64,000 nucleotides of DNA from Rhexocercosporidium sp. MPI-PUGE-AT-0058 (Eukaryota; Ascomycota; Leotiomycetes; Helotiales), in the NCBI GenBank assembly GCA_020746875.1, contig JAGTJL010000008.1, forward strand, positions 1,922,001-1,986,000, in the 5' to 3' direction. Both the position numbers and the translations under genes were made by a program. The notes below the pieces were generated by a model. It was not told the DNA's origin, searched no databases, and worked only from the letters and a program-made list of their open reading frames with translations. This document shows positions 24,766 to 37,082 of the stretch, one piece after another. The stretch's first letter is position 1. The number at the start of each line of letters is the position of its first letter.

Positions 24766-26000
24766 TTGACCGCAATACCACTCAACCTTTCCCGTCAGGC
24801 TAGATCAAGTCTATCAAGGGACTCAATGGAATCGAATTTTCAAAGGAGATCGAGAAAGGCGTATGTTGCAACCTTTGATGATTTTGCCCATGTTACCACA
24901 CGTTTGACTGTCAAAGGAATGCTAAATTTCGCGCAGTGGGCTGACTATCTCACCGACCATCGCGCCGGGTGGCTTCTTCACAAGAAGCAAGTTGACGAGG
25001 CAGCGAGAAAGCGCCATCTTGAGAATATATGGGATGACGCGCGAAAGAACCATGAGAAGTGGATGAGATCAAAGTAGGAAGAGCCGAAAGACTACCCAGT
25101 GGAAAGCGATAAGCCATCGACTAGTGACTTATATCGTGATGAGCTATCTTGTAGTGAGCGATCTTATCGTACTTAGCCATTTCGCCGTGTTAAGACAACA
25201 CTTGGCGTACCATTATTTGTTGAACCAATCGCTGGAAACAGGGCCCACCGTTTTGCTACACGAAAAACATACCCGAACACCTCTATAGAAGTAGCCCACC
25301 GAATCGATTCAAATCTATGGAAGTTATACGGAAGAAATGCCTACATAGTTATCGGGGAGTTCCTGTCGGGAGATCTACTCGCGAACCGGCAGCGAGGAGA
25401 TGAGCCATACACCTGACTTGATGCTGTTGAATCTACCTTTTGGAAATACGGATATCAAATAAACATATCACATGCTCTCTCGCAAGCCGTGATATTGAAG
25501 TCAACAAAGCTATCGACTCGGTCACCAAGTCATGCCACTGGGTCAAGAATTACTCGTATGTGTTGGTTGAAGGAAGTGAGAGAGAGTATGACTGGGCCCA
25601 AAGACTCCTTGATGGGGAGATACTGGAGTATTTGGAGATGAGGATAGTGTTTAAGGATGAAGAGCGAACCCAGATATTCCGCAAGCGAAAGGCAAGATAT
25701 GCTCTCGAAGACGGTGAAGAAACCATTATAACTGCCCCTAGAGCATGTCGTACTGGTTTCGAAGGTCACCAGCAACATTACCTGGCCGATGGCTCCAGCC
25801 ACGCGCAAAACGAGGAGAAGATCCAGCGGGCTGAAGAGATCACACAGTTGAGCAAGAAGCATGCGGAGGAAAAGAGACCAACAGACAAGAAGCCAAATTT
25901 TTTTGGGGCATTACGACTAAAATCACCATCAATGAAAACTGGGAAAGGTATAGAGGACGGAAGAAACGTGCTGCGGCATGTGCTACTCTGCATTACATAG
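24766..26000 (+). pseudogene. apparently decaying unknown protein gene
   Basis: One frame from 24766 (or Met at 24823) gives protein-like sequence (ESNFQRRSRKAYVATFDDF, FAQWADYLTDHRAGWLLHKK) to a TAG at 25075. The same frame continues with coding character to about 25,490, interrupted only by TAG at about 25,195 and TGA at about 25,414. From 25440 another frame runs to 26000 with charged, coiled-coil-like sequence (EREYDWAQRLLDGEI, NEEKIQRAEEITQLSKKHAE). The three isolated stops could come from CAG, CAG and TGG or CGA, the changes RIP makes, and a frameshift or unrecognised intron joins the two parts. I do not recognise the family. It could also be an intact gene with introns I failed to place. 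Confidence 0.4.
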
Positions 26001-27100
26001 GGAAATTCCAGCAAATTTGTTATTATAGAAAAGCGATGAATTATCAAACAAAGGTCAACATCACTTGGAGAATGCACTTCTGACTTTGTCAGGTGTAGTG
26101 ACGCCATATATCCTATAACAATAACGCGGAGAATCTTACCTGAGCTTACGGAACAGTGAAGACTGTTTTTCAATACTGCTGGCTGTTGAACTATGTACCA
26201 AAAACAATAGTCCTGGCTTGGAGGATCGAGTAACAGGATACACTCGTTTAGTGTTCCTCGAAGTAAGGTTAGCACTTGAATTGCAGTTTATTATCCGATT
26301 CGTTGGTGTGCAGTTGGCATTGAGTCCGGTCTGGTGATGTTGCTAAGTTGAGCTACATCAATGTTGTGAGCTTGTGCCAGTTCTTGCAAAGCACACATAC
26401 GAAGTAGACCCCGTCTCGCTTTTCCAACACTTAGACACCTACTCTAGCTAGGCAGGAATGGGCTCAAAGCTCCTACATCATCCTGTGACTCTGAATTGCA
26501 CTCAGACGAGACCTCGAGAAAGCAAAAGCGGAACGTGGGTACAGCCAAAGACAACGGAAAGCATGGTGGTTGAATTATGCATCATCTTCAGATGCTAACT
26601 ACGGATGGGTGTCTAGTAGAGCACCATGATTCACGTGAGGAAGGTGGGATGTTCCCAGAAGTTTGGAATTTGAATTCAAATCCCAATAACACGATGGTGT
26701 AATGAGCAAAATGAAACCACCCAAGCGAACAAAACAAAGTAAGGATGAGGCGAGAATGTTGGCCCACTAGCACTCGCTGACTAATGCTACGGCGACCGTC
26801 TGACCTGATATCCAGCGAGAATGCTCCTTTGATACCACGCCTAGGAGTGAACTCAACCTACAAGAGAGCACCAGGCATCAATACTCCTTCCCGGCTTGAC
26901 CGACTAAACTTTCTTTGTGTTATGAATCTTGGTCATCATTCACCTTCTGGCAGTCTCGCCTAGCCTGGCATCTCTAGAGAACCAGAGACAAATTTGTGGC
27001 AGCCTTAATCTACCTCACCTCGAACCCGAACTTCCAAAAAGAAAAAACTCGCCCAAGCCTGCAAATACAAATACAGATACACACCTCACACACATTCAAG
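26001..27100. other. spacer upstream of RAD3/XPD
   Basis: No gene is supported in these 1.1 kb. The last 100 bp, rich in A and CA (about 27,030-27,100), is probably the RAD3 leader. No TATA box or other strong motif stands out. Confidence 0.5.
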
Positions 27101-29947
27101 ATGAAGTTCAACATAGAGTGTGTCTCCATTTTGCTCCTGTCGAAACTTTACTGACGCTTACCCAGTGACCTCCCGGTGCTGTTTCCGTATCCAATGATCT
27201 ATCCTGGTGAGCCGAACAAGTTGAACCTGTTGGCCTTGAGTACTGACATCTATTACAGAACAATATGCGTATGTTCTCCCAACAACGCGCTCATAATATC
27301 ACTGACAGTATGTTTTCAATCAGCTACATGTGTGATCTCAAGAGTAAGCCTCCGCATCCAAATGAAAGATACTGGAGACTGATGTCCTAGTGTAGGAACC
27401 CTCGATGCTGGCGGCCACTGTGTTCTGGAGATGCCCTCCGGGACAGGGAAGACTGTATCTCTCCTGTCCCTGATCGTAGCTTACCAGCAATACTACCCAG
27501 AGCACCGCAAGCTGATCTACTGCTCACGTGAGTTTTCTGTCTCCGCATCGAGTGTCGTTCTGATGAGGCTTAGGTACCATGTCCGAGATAGAAAAGGCTC
27601 TACACGAGCTGAAGGCGCTGATGAAGTACCGGGCAGAGCAACTGGGCCACGAAGAAGAATTTCGTGGACTTGGACTGACGAGTCGAAAGAATCTGTGCCT
27701 TCATCCCTCTGTCAAACGTGAGAAGAGTGGTGCTGTGGTGGACGCAAGATGTCGGAGCTTGACAGCAGGTTTCGTGAAAGAGAAGAAGGACAGAGGAGAA
27801 GATGTACCGGTGTGCATCTACCACGATGTTAGTGTCCCAAGTCAAGAATACAGTGGCCGACTGACGAATGCAGAATTTGGACCACCTCGAGCCACATGAC
27901 CTGATACCGAATGGTGTATGGACCTTTGATGGGCTTTCGAGATACGGCGAAGAACACAAGCAGTGTCCTTATTTCACATCGCGACGAATGGTTCGTTTCC
28001 TCAATGCCACTTGGATTAACCACTAATGCGTCTAGATGTCCTTTTGCAATGTCATCATTTACTCTTACCATTACCTACTCGATCCCAAAATCGCAGAACG
28101 CGTGTCCAAGGAGCTCTCAAAGGACTGCATCGTCGTTTTTGACGAGGCACATAACATTGATAACGTCTGCATCGAATCTCTTAGCACGGATATTACCGAA
28201 GACTCTTTAAGGAAAGCAACTAGGGGTGCCCAGAATCTCGAGAATAAGATTGCGGAGATGAAAGACAGCGATGCAGATAAGCTCAAGAATGAGTACGCAA
28301 AGCTGGTGGAAGGATTGAGAGATGCAGATGAAGCCCGCGAGGAGGATGCATTTATGTCTAATCCTGGTTGGCCTACCTAGCCGTTCCGTGTTACGTCCTA
28401 CTAATGATTTTTCCAGCTCTTCCAGACGATCTTCTAAAGGAGGCCGTCCCTGGAAATATTCGAAGAGCAGAACATTTTGTGGTGTTCTTGAAGCGATTCA
28501 TCGAGTACTTGAAGGTATGTCATAGAAGCATGCGAAGGAACCCATGTCTGACCCGCTATAGACTCGTATGAAGGTCCGACAAGTCATTTCGGAGACTCCA
28601 CCATCATTCCTCGCACATCTCAAAGAGTACACATTCATCGAGAAGAAACCATTACGATTTTGTGCTGAGAGATTGACCTCCCTTGTACGAACACTCGAAT
28701 TAACCAACATCGAAGACTATCAGCCATTACAGGAAGTTGCAACATTTGCAACCCTTGTTGCGACCTATGAGACAGGCTTTGTACTGATCTTGGAGCCGTA
28801 CGAATCCGATACAGCTGAGGTCCCAAACCCAGTCCTCCACTTCACCTGCCTAGATGCCGCAATCGCCATAAAGCCTGTCTTCGATCGATTCAGCTCGGTC
28901 ATCATCACCTCTGGAACTATATCTCCTCTCGAAATGTACCCGAAGATGCTTGGGTTCACGGCTGTGGTGCAAGAGTCATATCCCATGACACTTGCTCGGA
29001 AGTCCTTCTTGCCGATGATAGTCACTCGAGGGTCCGATCAAGTAGCTATTTCCTCTGGCTTCCAGGTCCGGAATGAGCCTTCTGTGGTTCGAAACTACGG
29101 ACACCTCCTCACCGAATTTGCAAAGCTTACGCCGGATGGTATGGTCGTGTTCTTTCCCTCCTATCTCTACATGGAGTCCATAATCAGCATGTGGCAAGGA
29201 ATGGGTATTCTGGACGAAGTCTGGAAGTACAAACTCATTCTGGTTGAGACGCCCGATGCACAAGAAACATCGCTGGCACTTGAAACATACCGCACAGCCT
29301 GCTCTAATGGAAGAGGAGCGATACTTCTCTGCGTCGCAAGAGGTAAAGTCAGTGAAGGAATTGATTTCGACCATCAGTTTGGACGTACTGTGCTCTGTAT
29401 TGGAGTGCCATTCCAGTACACCGAGTCCAGAATCTTGAAGGCACGTCTGGAGTTCCTGCGAGAGAAATATCGAATCCGAGAAAATGACTTTTTATCCTTC
29501 GACGCCATGAGACATGCAGCTCAATGCTTGGGTCGTGTCTTGAGAGGTAAAGATGATTACGGTATCATGGTACTCGCAGATAGGAGATTTTTGAAGAAGA
29601 GAGATCAGCTGCCAAAATGGATCGATGAGGCAATTATGGAGAGCGAGGTCAACCTCAGCACCGATATGGCTGTTGGGGCGGCGAAGAAGTTCTTGAGAGG
29701 GATGGCACAACCATTCAAGCCCAGTGACCAGGAGGGTATCAGTACGTGGAGCCTGAAGGATTTGGAGAACCACAAAGAGAAACAAGACGAGGAGAATATC
29801 CGAACGCTGAGAGAAGCACAACATGCAGACCCTGCAGGCGACCGAGACGTGGGTGGCATCGAAAATGGCATCAGGATGGCAGCAGGCGCTGATGAGTATG
29901 GGTTTGATGATGAGGACGAATTAGAGGCCTCTATGATGGAGATGTAA
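27101..29947 (+). CDS. RAD3: TFIIH DNA helicase Rad3/XPD (ten exons)
   Basis: Exons 27101-27117, 27166-27206, 27259-27268, 27324-27343, 27396-27527, 27574-27827, 27874-27990, 28036-28366, 28417-28514 and 28562-29947 join to 801 residues (yeast Rad3 778). Features fall at the family positions: Walker A GTGKT with Lys48, DEAH at 233-236, and four iron-sulfur cysteines at 115, 133, 154 and 189. The Arch domain lies between the iron-sulfur and C-terminal helicase lobes, and Q-C-L-G-R-V-L-R-G carries motif VI. Rad3/XPD is the 5'-3' helicase of TFIIH that opens DNA in nucleotide-excision repair and bridges core TFIIH to the CDK-activating kinase. Nine introns of 45-55 nt crowd the first half, including a 10-nt and a 20-nt exon. 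The tail after the helicase core is acidic ([13 protein letters not shown]). Convergent with PRP3, 114 bp apart. Confidence 0.96.
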
Positions 29948-30061
29948 GATAGAAGGAAGCAGGGGTCAGAAAAATAAGAACAAGCCATGATGGTTAGGTT
30001 AGCTATTGCTAAATATATTGAGGTTACAGTAGGCATTTTATTGCGCATCGCAGGGTATTAT

Positions 30062-31669
30062 TTACTTCATGCTCTTGGCTAATGCCCAGAAATTCTCCAT
30101 CTTCGCTCTCTGCAAAGTCTCACGAGCCGCGCTATCCGTCTCGCAGACTTTACTACCCCACTTCCTGAACGCTCGAGTCTTCTGTTCTCCTTCGAAGACC
30201 AGAACACACTTATTCAGAGTCATGTCCTTGAGCTCTCCCTTTTCATTCTCTGCCTTCAGCCAATCCTGCAGTGCTTCTGCTTTTGTACCCTCCTTGATCC
30301 TGGTCGGCGAGTTTTCAGTCCAGTCGATACGTTGAAGCATGAGCTTGCGGTATTGACGAATACTGTGCTCACCCCCCTCAACGACGACCAAATTGAATCG
30401 CGGATGCATAATGCAGACACCTGTGAGAGCCATCTGCTCTGCGTTCTTCGCAATTTTGAATCGGTGACTTCCGTTAGCCAGATTGTCGATTTTAAATACC
30501 ATGAGATGTATACCCTTGGCTGCGTCGCTCTCTTGGTTCTTGGCAAGCTTCTCATGGCGCTGCTCCTTCGTAAGTTTGCGGTCCTCGTTCATCTCGATGT
30601 GTGTCTGGTGCCGGGCTTCAATCTCTCTGTTCACTCGAGCCTCAACTGCCGTTGGATCCTTCACTGCCTCCTCACCCAGCACTCGCATCAAATTTCCTTT
30701 CTTCACCTTGGGTGCTGGTGCAGGTTCCAGACCAAGGCGAATCTTGGCTTGTTGCTCCTTCAAATCTGCCATTCTCCTTTGACGTCGCAGCTTTGCCTGT
30801 TCTTTGGCTGTGAGGAACATAGGTTTGGGAGCTGGCATATTCTTTTCTTGCGGAGGTTCTAGTAGTACGGGATGTTGGATGTATTCAGTGATAATGGAAT
30901 CGGAAGTGTTGATCTTCAAACTCTTTGGATCATCAATATGGTCGTAATTCTGGCCATCAACCAAACCCTCGTCCCACCATTCGATGCTAGGAGGAGCTTC
31001 CACAAGGTACTTCTTCTCCGTATCAAGATCTTCATCAATCCCAATCTTCCGTGATGACTCCGCAATGCGCTTTTTCATCGCCTCAAGGGCGGCCTGTCTT
31101 CGGAGAGCATTGGCTTGTTGGATGTACTTTCCCTTCTGATTAAAGACCAGCTGTCTCGAATGCCTGTTTTTCAGTGTCGCAGTTTGCCCACCAAGACTAA
31201 GGTCGAAGTATGGGTTGTTCCGTGTCTCCTCGGACGAAGGTCCAGACAAGTCGAGTTGCTTCTTGCTTTTTGCAGTAGGCTTTTCTGGTTGAGGGCGTGC
31301 ATTTCCAATGCTAGTCGCAAACTTCGGGGCAATATTTTTCGAAGGCTTGTACTGTCCAAGATCCTGAAGAGCTGGATGCAGATCTACATTCAAACCACCT
31401 CGAGCAGTAACGGTCGCAGGATGTGAAGAGAGATTCAACCCAGCCTTTGCCTTGCTGCTACCAACTGCCGCTGCAACTCGAGCCTTCAACGATGCAAGTT
31501 TCTCTGCGGCCGATTCAGGCTTGCCAACTCGACTCGAAGCATCGTGCCGAGGAGCGAGGATGGGGGAAGCCTTGCCACGATCCATGGTCTCTGCCGTATG
31601 GGACTTTCCGGAGCGCGGTGCTGAATAGATTTCGGTGGTTGTTGAATTGTTGAAGTTGGAAGCTGGCAT
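30062..31669 (-). CDS. PRP3: U4/U6 small nuclear ribonucleoprotein Prp3
   Basis: A single exon encodes 535 residues. The basic, Ala/Lys-rich amino part is followed by a region with LVFNQKGKYIQQANALRRQA and PPSIEWWDEGLV, the PRP3 domain, then a Lys/Glu/Arg-rich helical stretch and the carboxy-terminal DUF1115 fold (IHLMVFKIDNLANGSHRFKI to KVCETDSAARETLQRAKMENFW). Prp3 binds U4/U6 snRNA and stabilises the U4/U6.U5 tri-snRNP in the nucleus. The start at 31669 is the first in-frame ATG; Met29 (MDRGKASP) is an alternative, because residues 1-28 are of low complexity and weakly conserved in style. It shares a 215-bp divergent promoter with RPA190. Confidence 0.94.
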   Translation of the reverse strand: MPASNFNNSTTTEIYSAPRSGKSHTAETMDRGKASPILAPRHDASSRVGKPESAAEKLASLKARVAAAVGSSKAKAGLNLSSHPATVTARGGLNVDLHPALQDLGQYKPSKNIAPKFATSIGNARPQPEKPTAKSKKQLDLSGPSSEETRNNPYFDLSLGGQTATLKNRHSRQLVFNQKGKYIQQANALRRQAALEAMKKRIAESSRKIGIDEDLDTEKKYLVEAPPSIEWWDEGLVDGQNYDHIDDPKSLKINTSDSIITEYIQHPVLLEPPQEKNMPAPKPMFLTAKEQAKLRRQRRMADLKEQQAKIRLGLEPAPAPKVKKGNLMRVLGEEAVKDPTAVEARVNREIEARHQTHIEMNEDRKLTKEQRHEKLAKNQESDAAKGIHLMVFKIDNLANGSHRFKIAKNAEQMALTGVCIMHPRFNLVVVEGGEHSIRQYRKLMLQRIDWTENSPTRIKEGTKAEALQDWLKAENEKGELKDMTLNKCVLVFEGEQKTRAFRKWGSKVCETDSAARETLQRAKMENFWALAKSMK

Positions 31670-31884
31670 GGGCCAAGACTACCTTGTGCCAAAAGTCGCG
31701 GCTGTCTAACGCGGTGGCCCACCAGTGGCCGCATAATTAAGGTTTAGAGTGATATCACATGATATCGGACCTAAATTTTTTGTTTCCCCGATATAATTTT
31801 TAGCGGGGCGCAAATTCCAATCCAATTCAAACTCTTGGTCCAGCCATTGCACCTCTGCTGCTCTGGTGTCACATTTCTACCGGG
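31670..31884. promoter_or_regulatory. compact bidirectional promoter PRP3/RPA190
   Basis: Only 215 bp separate the divergent start codons of a splicing factor and the largest subunit of RNA polymerase I. The spacer includes palindromic TGATATCACATGATATC-like sequence near 31751 and an AT-rich patch near 31,775-31,802. The sharing of this region suggests co-expression of growth-related genes; the factor involved cannot be named. Confidence 0.6.
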
Positions 31885-34800
31885 ATGAATATCTCTCAGC
31901 CAGTTCCCTCTGCTATTGGGAGTGTTGACTTTGGCTTCCTCAGTGCAGCAGAGATCAAGTCACTCTCCGTGAAGAAAATAGATAATCCCCAGACTTTCGA
32001 CACTCTTCTGCACCCAGTTCCTGGCGGATTGTACGATCAAGCCCTTGGTGCATGGGGAGATAATTTGTAAGCTTCTAGAAATCTTTATTTATTTACAAGT
32101 TTGCTAACCTTCTGGGAAGCTGTACAACATGTAATCTCAACTCAGTTGGCTGCCCAGGGCACGTTGGTCATATCGACCTCCCCGTTCCCGTATACCACCC
32201 TACTTTCATGGACCAACTTCTGCGGTTATTACGAGCAAAATGCGCCTACTGCCACTATCTGAAGATGTCTCGGAAGGAAGTGAACCGCTATCTCTGCAAA
32301 CTTCGACTGATTCAACATGGATTACTGGGGCCGGCGGAGGAAATCGACAACATCGAAATCTCACAAAACAAGGATGCTGAAGCGTCGGCAGGAAGTAGCG
32401 ACTCGGAGGAAGAATCAGCGGTGGACAACGTTATACGAAGGAGGATTGCGTTTGTCAAGAAGTCGATCAAAGCTGCGAAAGCTTCGTCATGGGAGTGGAA
32501 AAGAGAGAAAAACGAAGGAGTTGCGGAAGCGAGGCGCATGGTTATCAAATCTTTTATGAAAGCCATCAATGCTGGGAAGGCGTGCGGGAACTGCAGTGGA
32601 ATATCGCCCACCTTTCGCAAGGATCGATACGTGAAGATTTTCGAGAAATCACTGAGTATGAAAGAGAAGGCCAAGATGTCTCAAGGGAACTTCCGTGCCA
32701 TTAACGCCGTTCAGTTACTGGAAACGATGAAGAAGGAAGATTCTAAGGGAGATTTCGACGAAGGCATTGCTGACATTGACTTATCGTCAAATGAGGACGA
32801 TGAAGGCGAGGGGGATGCGCTCGATGTTGATGGAGACGTCGTTATGGGCGAGACTGGCTCGAGGCAAAGCTCAAAATCAAAGGTTGCACCGCCCCCTCAA
32901 CGATACATCAACGCAACGGAAGTCAAGGCAAGCCTTGTATTACTGTTTGAAAAAGAGCAGGACATCTTATCTCTAATATACGATTCCCGATCGACGGCTA
33001 AGAAGGCGACAAAGGTTTCCTCTGACATGTTCTTCTTACAAACTCTCATGGTCCCTCCAAATAAGTACCGCCCAGAAGCGCGAACCGGAGATGGCGAGAT
33101 CTCAGAAGCACAGCAGAATACTCTCTACAAGTCTATCTTGAAGAGCTGCGAGACAGTCGCTCAGATATACAACGTCATCACCAATCCGGACAAAGCTGCC
33201 GATTACCCATCATGGCAGAAAAGGGACTACTATGATCTCCAAGAAGCTTGGTGTCAACTTCAGGACACCGTCAATTCGCTGATTGACCGAGACCGGAATC
33301 CGATCCAAGGAGCGGCTGGAAAGAAGAACGAGGATGGAATCAAGCAAAAGCTGGAGAAGAAGGAAGGTCTTTTTCGCAAAAATATGATGGGAAAGCGAGT
33401 AAATTTTGCCGCCCGTAGTGTTATCTCTCCAGATCCAAACATCGAGACCAACGAGATTGGTGTTCCACCAGTCTTCGCAAAGAAGTTGACATATCCTGAG
33501 CCTGTCACGAGTCACAATTTCAAGGATATGCAGCAAGCTGTGATCAACGGTGTTGAAAAATGGCCTGGTGCTGCAGCGATTGAAAACGAGAATGGCCAAG
33601 TCATCAGCCTGCGAACCAAAACTCAAGACGAGCGATTGGCTTTGGCAAACCAGCTACTCGCATCATCGAGCAGTAGTACCAGTGGCGCTCGGAACAAGAA
33701 AGTCCATAGGCATTTGACAAATGGCGATGTTGTCTTGATGAATCGACAGCCGACATTACACAAGCCGTCCATTATGGGACACAGGGCAAGGGTTCTTCCT
33801 GGAGAGAAAACAATTCGCATGCACTATGCAAATTGTAATACCTACAACGCGGATTTTGACGGAGATGAAATGAACATGCATTTCCCTCAGACCGAAATTG
33901 CTCGAGCAGAAGCGCTCCAAATTGCTGACACCGATCATCAATACTTGGTAGCTACTTCCGGAAAACCGCTCAGAGGACTCATTCAGGATCATATCTCAGT
34001 GTCCGTGTGGATGTGTAATCGAGATACTTTCTTTGATCGCGCAACATACCAGCAATTAATCTACAACAGCTTACGTCCTGAAAGCGGGCATATCATAGGA
34101 GACCGCATAGAGACAGTTCCTCCAGCAATGATCAAGCCATTCCCACGATGGACTGGAAAGCAAGTGATAACCACGATTTTGAAGAACATTACTCCCATCG
34201 ATTGTGGCCCACTCACTCTTACCAGCAAGTCTTCGACCTCAAAAGACCGATGGAGCGAGAATTCCGAGGAGGGCATCGTTCATTTCAAAGGAGGAGAGTT
34301 CATCACAGGAATCTTGGATAAGGCTCAAATTGGACCCAGTGGAGGTGGATTTGTTCACTCGATACATGAGGCGTACGGCCCAACCGTTGCTGGAAAGGTC
34401 CTGAGTATTTTGGGGCGACTTCTAACGAAATTTTTGCACATGAGAGCTTTCACCTGCGGCATGGATGATCTTCGGTTAACACCCAAAGGCGAAGAGTTGC
34501 GGAGAGAGAAGCTCGAGGCTGCTAAAGACCTTGGACTTAAAGTTGCTGCGAAGTATGTTACTCTGAGCAGCGACGATCTCACCGATACAGACCCCGAGCT
34601 TCTGAGCCGACTGGAAGATGTTTTGAGGGATGATTCCAAGCAAGCGGGCTTGGATATGCTGATGAACAACAGCTCTCAGCAGCTTTCTTCCGACATCACC
34701 ATGGCCTGTTTACCTGGTGGCCTGGTTAAACAGTTCCCCAAGAATCAAATGCAGAACATGACTGTATCTGGAGCGAAGGGAAGTGCAGTCAATGCCAACC

Positions 34801-37082
34801 TGATTTCTTGTAATCTCGGTCAACAAGTTCTGGAAGGTCGTCGAGTTCCCGTCATGGTCAGTGGAAAGTCATTACCATGTTTCAAGCCTTTCGAAACACA
34901 TATCCGAGCTGGAGGCTACATCGTCAATCGATTTTTAACAGGAATTCGACCTCAAGAGTATTATTTCCACGCTATGGCGGGCAGAGAAGGTTTGATTGAT
35001 ACTGCTGTTAAGACATCCAGATCCGGGTACCTACAAAGATGTTTGATCAAGGGTATGGAAGGTCTCAAAGTTGAGTATGATACGTCTGTGCGAGACTCCG
35101 ACGGTTCTATGGTCCAGTTTCTTTATGGAGAAGACGGCCTGGACGTTACCAAGCAGAAGCACTTGACAGATTTCAAGTTTCTCCTTCAGAATCTCAGCTC
35201 GGAACTCTCGCAGTTGAATTACGGGGATCCAAGATATGCTACCATATTCGAAGAAAAAGATGACATTTTGAAGCGAATGAAGAAGGCTATCAAGTACGCC
35301 AATGCTAACGATCCGAACGGCCCAGATCCCGTTCTCGCGGATTTCAATCCAGGAAAATACGGTTACGCTACCTCAGAGAAGTTCTTCGATGCTTTGACCG
35401 AATACCTGAAGACTAATCCCGACGGAATGGTAAAAAACAAGCAAAACCCCGACGGAGTTGGTGTTCGCAAAGCGCTGGAGCCCGTTCTTGTGGCCAAGTA
35501 CTTGAAGTCAGTTGTCGATCCCGGAGAAGCAGTCGGTATCGTAGCTGGCCAATCTGTTGGAGAGCCCTCGACACAGATGACGCTCAACACCTTCCATTTG
35601 GCAGGCCATTCGGCAAAGAACGTCACCCTCGGTATTCCTCGTCTGCGAGAAATCGTCATGACTGCAAGTAATCATATCTCGACGCCCTCGATGACACTAC
35701 ATCTCAATCCAGAGCTCTCAAACAAAGACGGCGAGAGATTTGCAAAAGCAATCAGTGTCCTCTCCCTCGCAGCTGTGCTGGACGAAGCTAAAGTTGAAGA
35801 GCGTATTGGGCAGGGTATTGCCTATTCTCAGGCCAAGATCTTCGATGTCAATGTCAAGCTCTTCCCATCGAAGGAATACACCGAAACGTACGCCATCACA
35901 GTCGCAGACGTGCTCACTACATTCGAGAAGAAGTTTGCTCCGAAGCTTCAGCAACTTACGCGGAAAGCGCTTGGCAAGAAGAAGGGCGAATCGGCGTTGA
36001 AAGCATCAGCAAACACTGCCGCAGTACCTGAGATTGGAAAGTCTATCGGTGTCATCGAGGAGGCTGGTCTCGCGGCTGATAGAGAAGTCGGGGAAGATGA
36101 TGATGACGACAATGGTGACGACGATGCCACGAACGACAAGCAAAGAGCCAATCGCACCGAAGCCGTCAGCTATGCAGCAAACGACGAAGACGACGATAGA
36201 GTCCAAGCTCAGATGCAAAGGGAAGCGGACCCTGGAGATGACGAGGACATGGAAGACGAAGGAATCGGCGGCTCACCACGCGACGTAGCAAGCGACAACG
36301 AAGAGCACGAAAACAAGAGCTCCTCTTCTCGCCGCCAAAATGGAACAGGCTCAGCCGCGTCCGACGAGCGCGAAGCCCGCGTCATGAAATCATGCAACGA
36401 CATTGTCAGTTTCCGCTTCGACGAGACCAACGGCGAATGGTGCAACCTGACCCTCGAATACGACGCCGACGTCCCCAAAGTCCTTATGCTCTCCATCGTA
36501 GAAGACGCCCTCCACCAATCCCTTATCCAACAGATCCCCGGCCTGGCAACATGCACGTTCGTTCCAGATGAGAAATTCAACGATCCCGTCACCGGCAAGG
36601 AGATCAGACTGCCCGTCATCCACACCGCAGGCGTGAACCTACCGGCCATGCAATCATACCCGCATATCATCAATCCGAATTCAATCTCAACCAACGACAT
36701 CGCCGCCATGCTAACCCACTACGGCGTCGAAGCCTGCCGCGCGGCTATCATCCAGGAACTCTCTGGCGTCTTCGGCGGTCACGGAATCAGTGTCGATCAT
36801 AGACATCTGAACCTCATTGCCGATTTCATGACTAGAGGCGGAGGATTCAGTCCTTTCAACCGGAATGGCCTCCGAGGGAGCGTAAGTCCGTTCATGAAGA
36901 TGAGTTTTGAGACAACGGTGGGCTTCTTGGCGGATGCGGTCACCGAGGGTGATTGGGATGATCTGTCTAGTCCGAGTGCGAGGATTGTCATTGGGAGGAT
37001 GAGCAAGGTCGGGACGGGCGCTTTTGATGTCCTGACGCAGGTTCCCACCAAGAAGGGGGATGAGGGCGAGATTGAGGTCTAG
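31885..37082 (+). CDS. RPA190: RNA polymerase I largest subunit (RPA190)
   Basis: Exons 31885-32066 and 32120-37082 join to 1,714 residues (yeast 1,664). The clamp zinc site begins at the exon border (C62-x2-C65, C72PGH75), a second C-x2-C (AKCAYC) follows, and the catalytic loop NADFDGD lies at 637-643 with the three Mg-binding Asp residues. QPTLHKPSIMGHRARV, GFVHSIHEAYGP (the bridge/funnel region) and the trigger-loop segment VGEPSTQMTLNTFHLAG are intact. The protein forms half of the Pol I active centre and transcribes rDNA in the nucleolus. An acidic, low-complexity insertion (DDDDNGDDDATND and further Asp/Glu-rich sequence) occupies roughly residues 1,385-1,470, in the jaw region where the subunit is known to vary. 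Another acidic, Ser-rich insertion lies in the clamp near residues 115-130. Confidence 0.97.
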
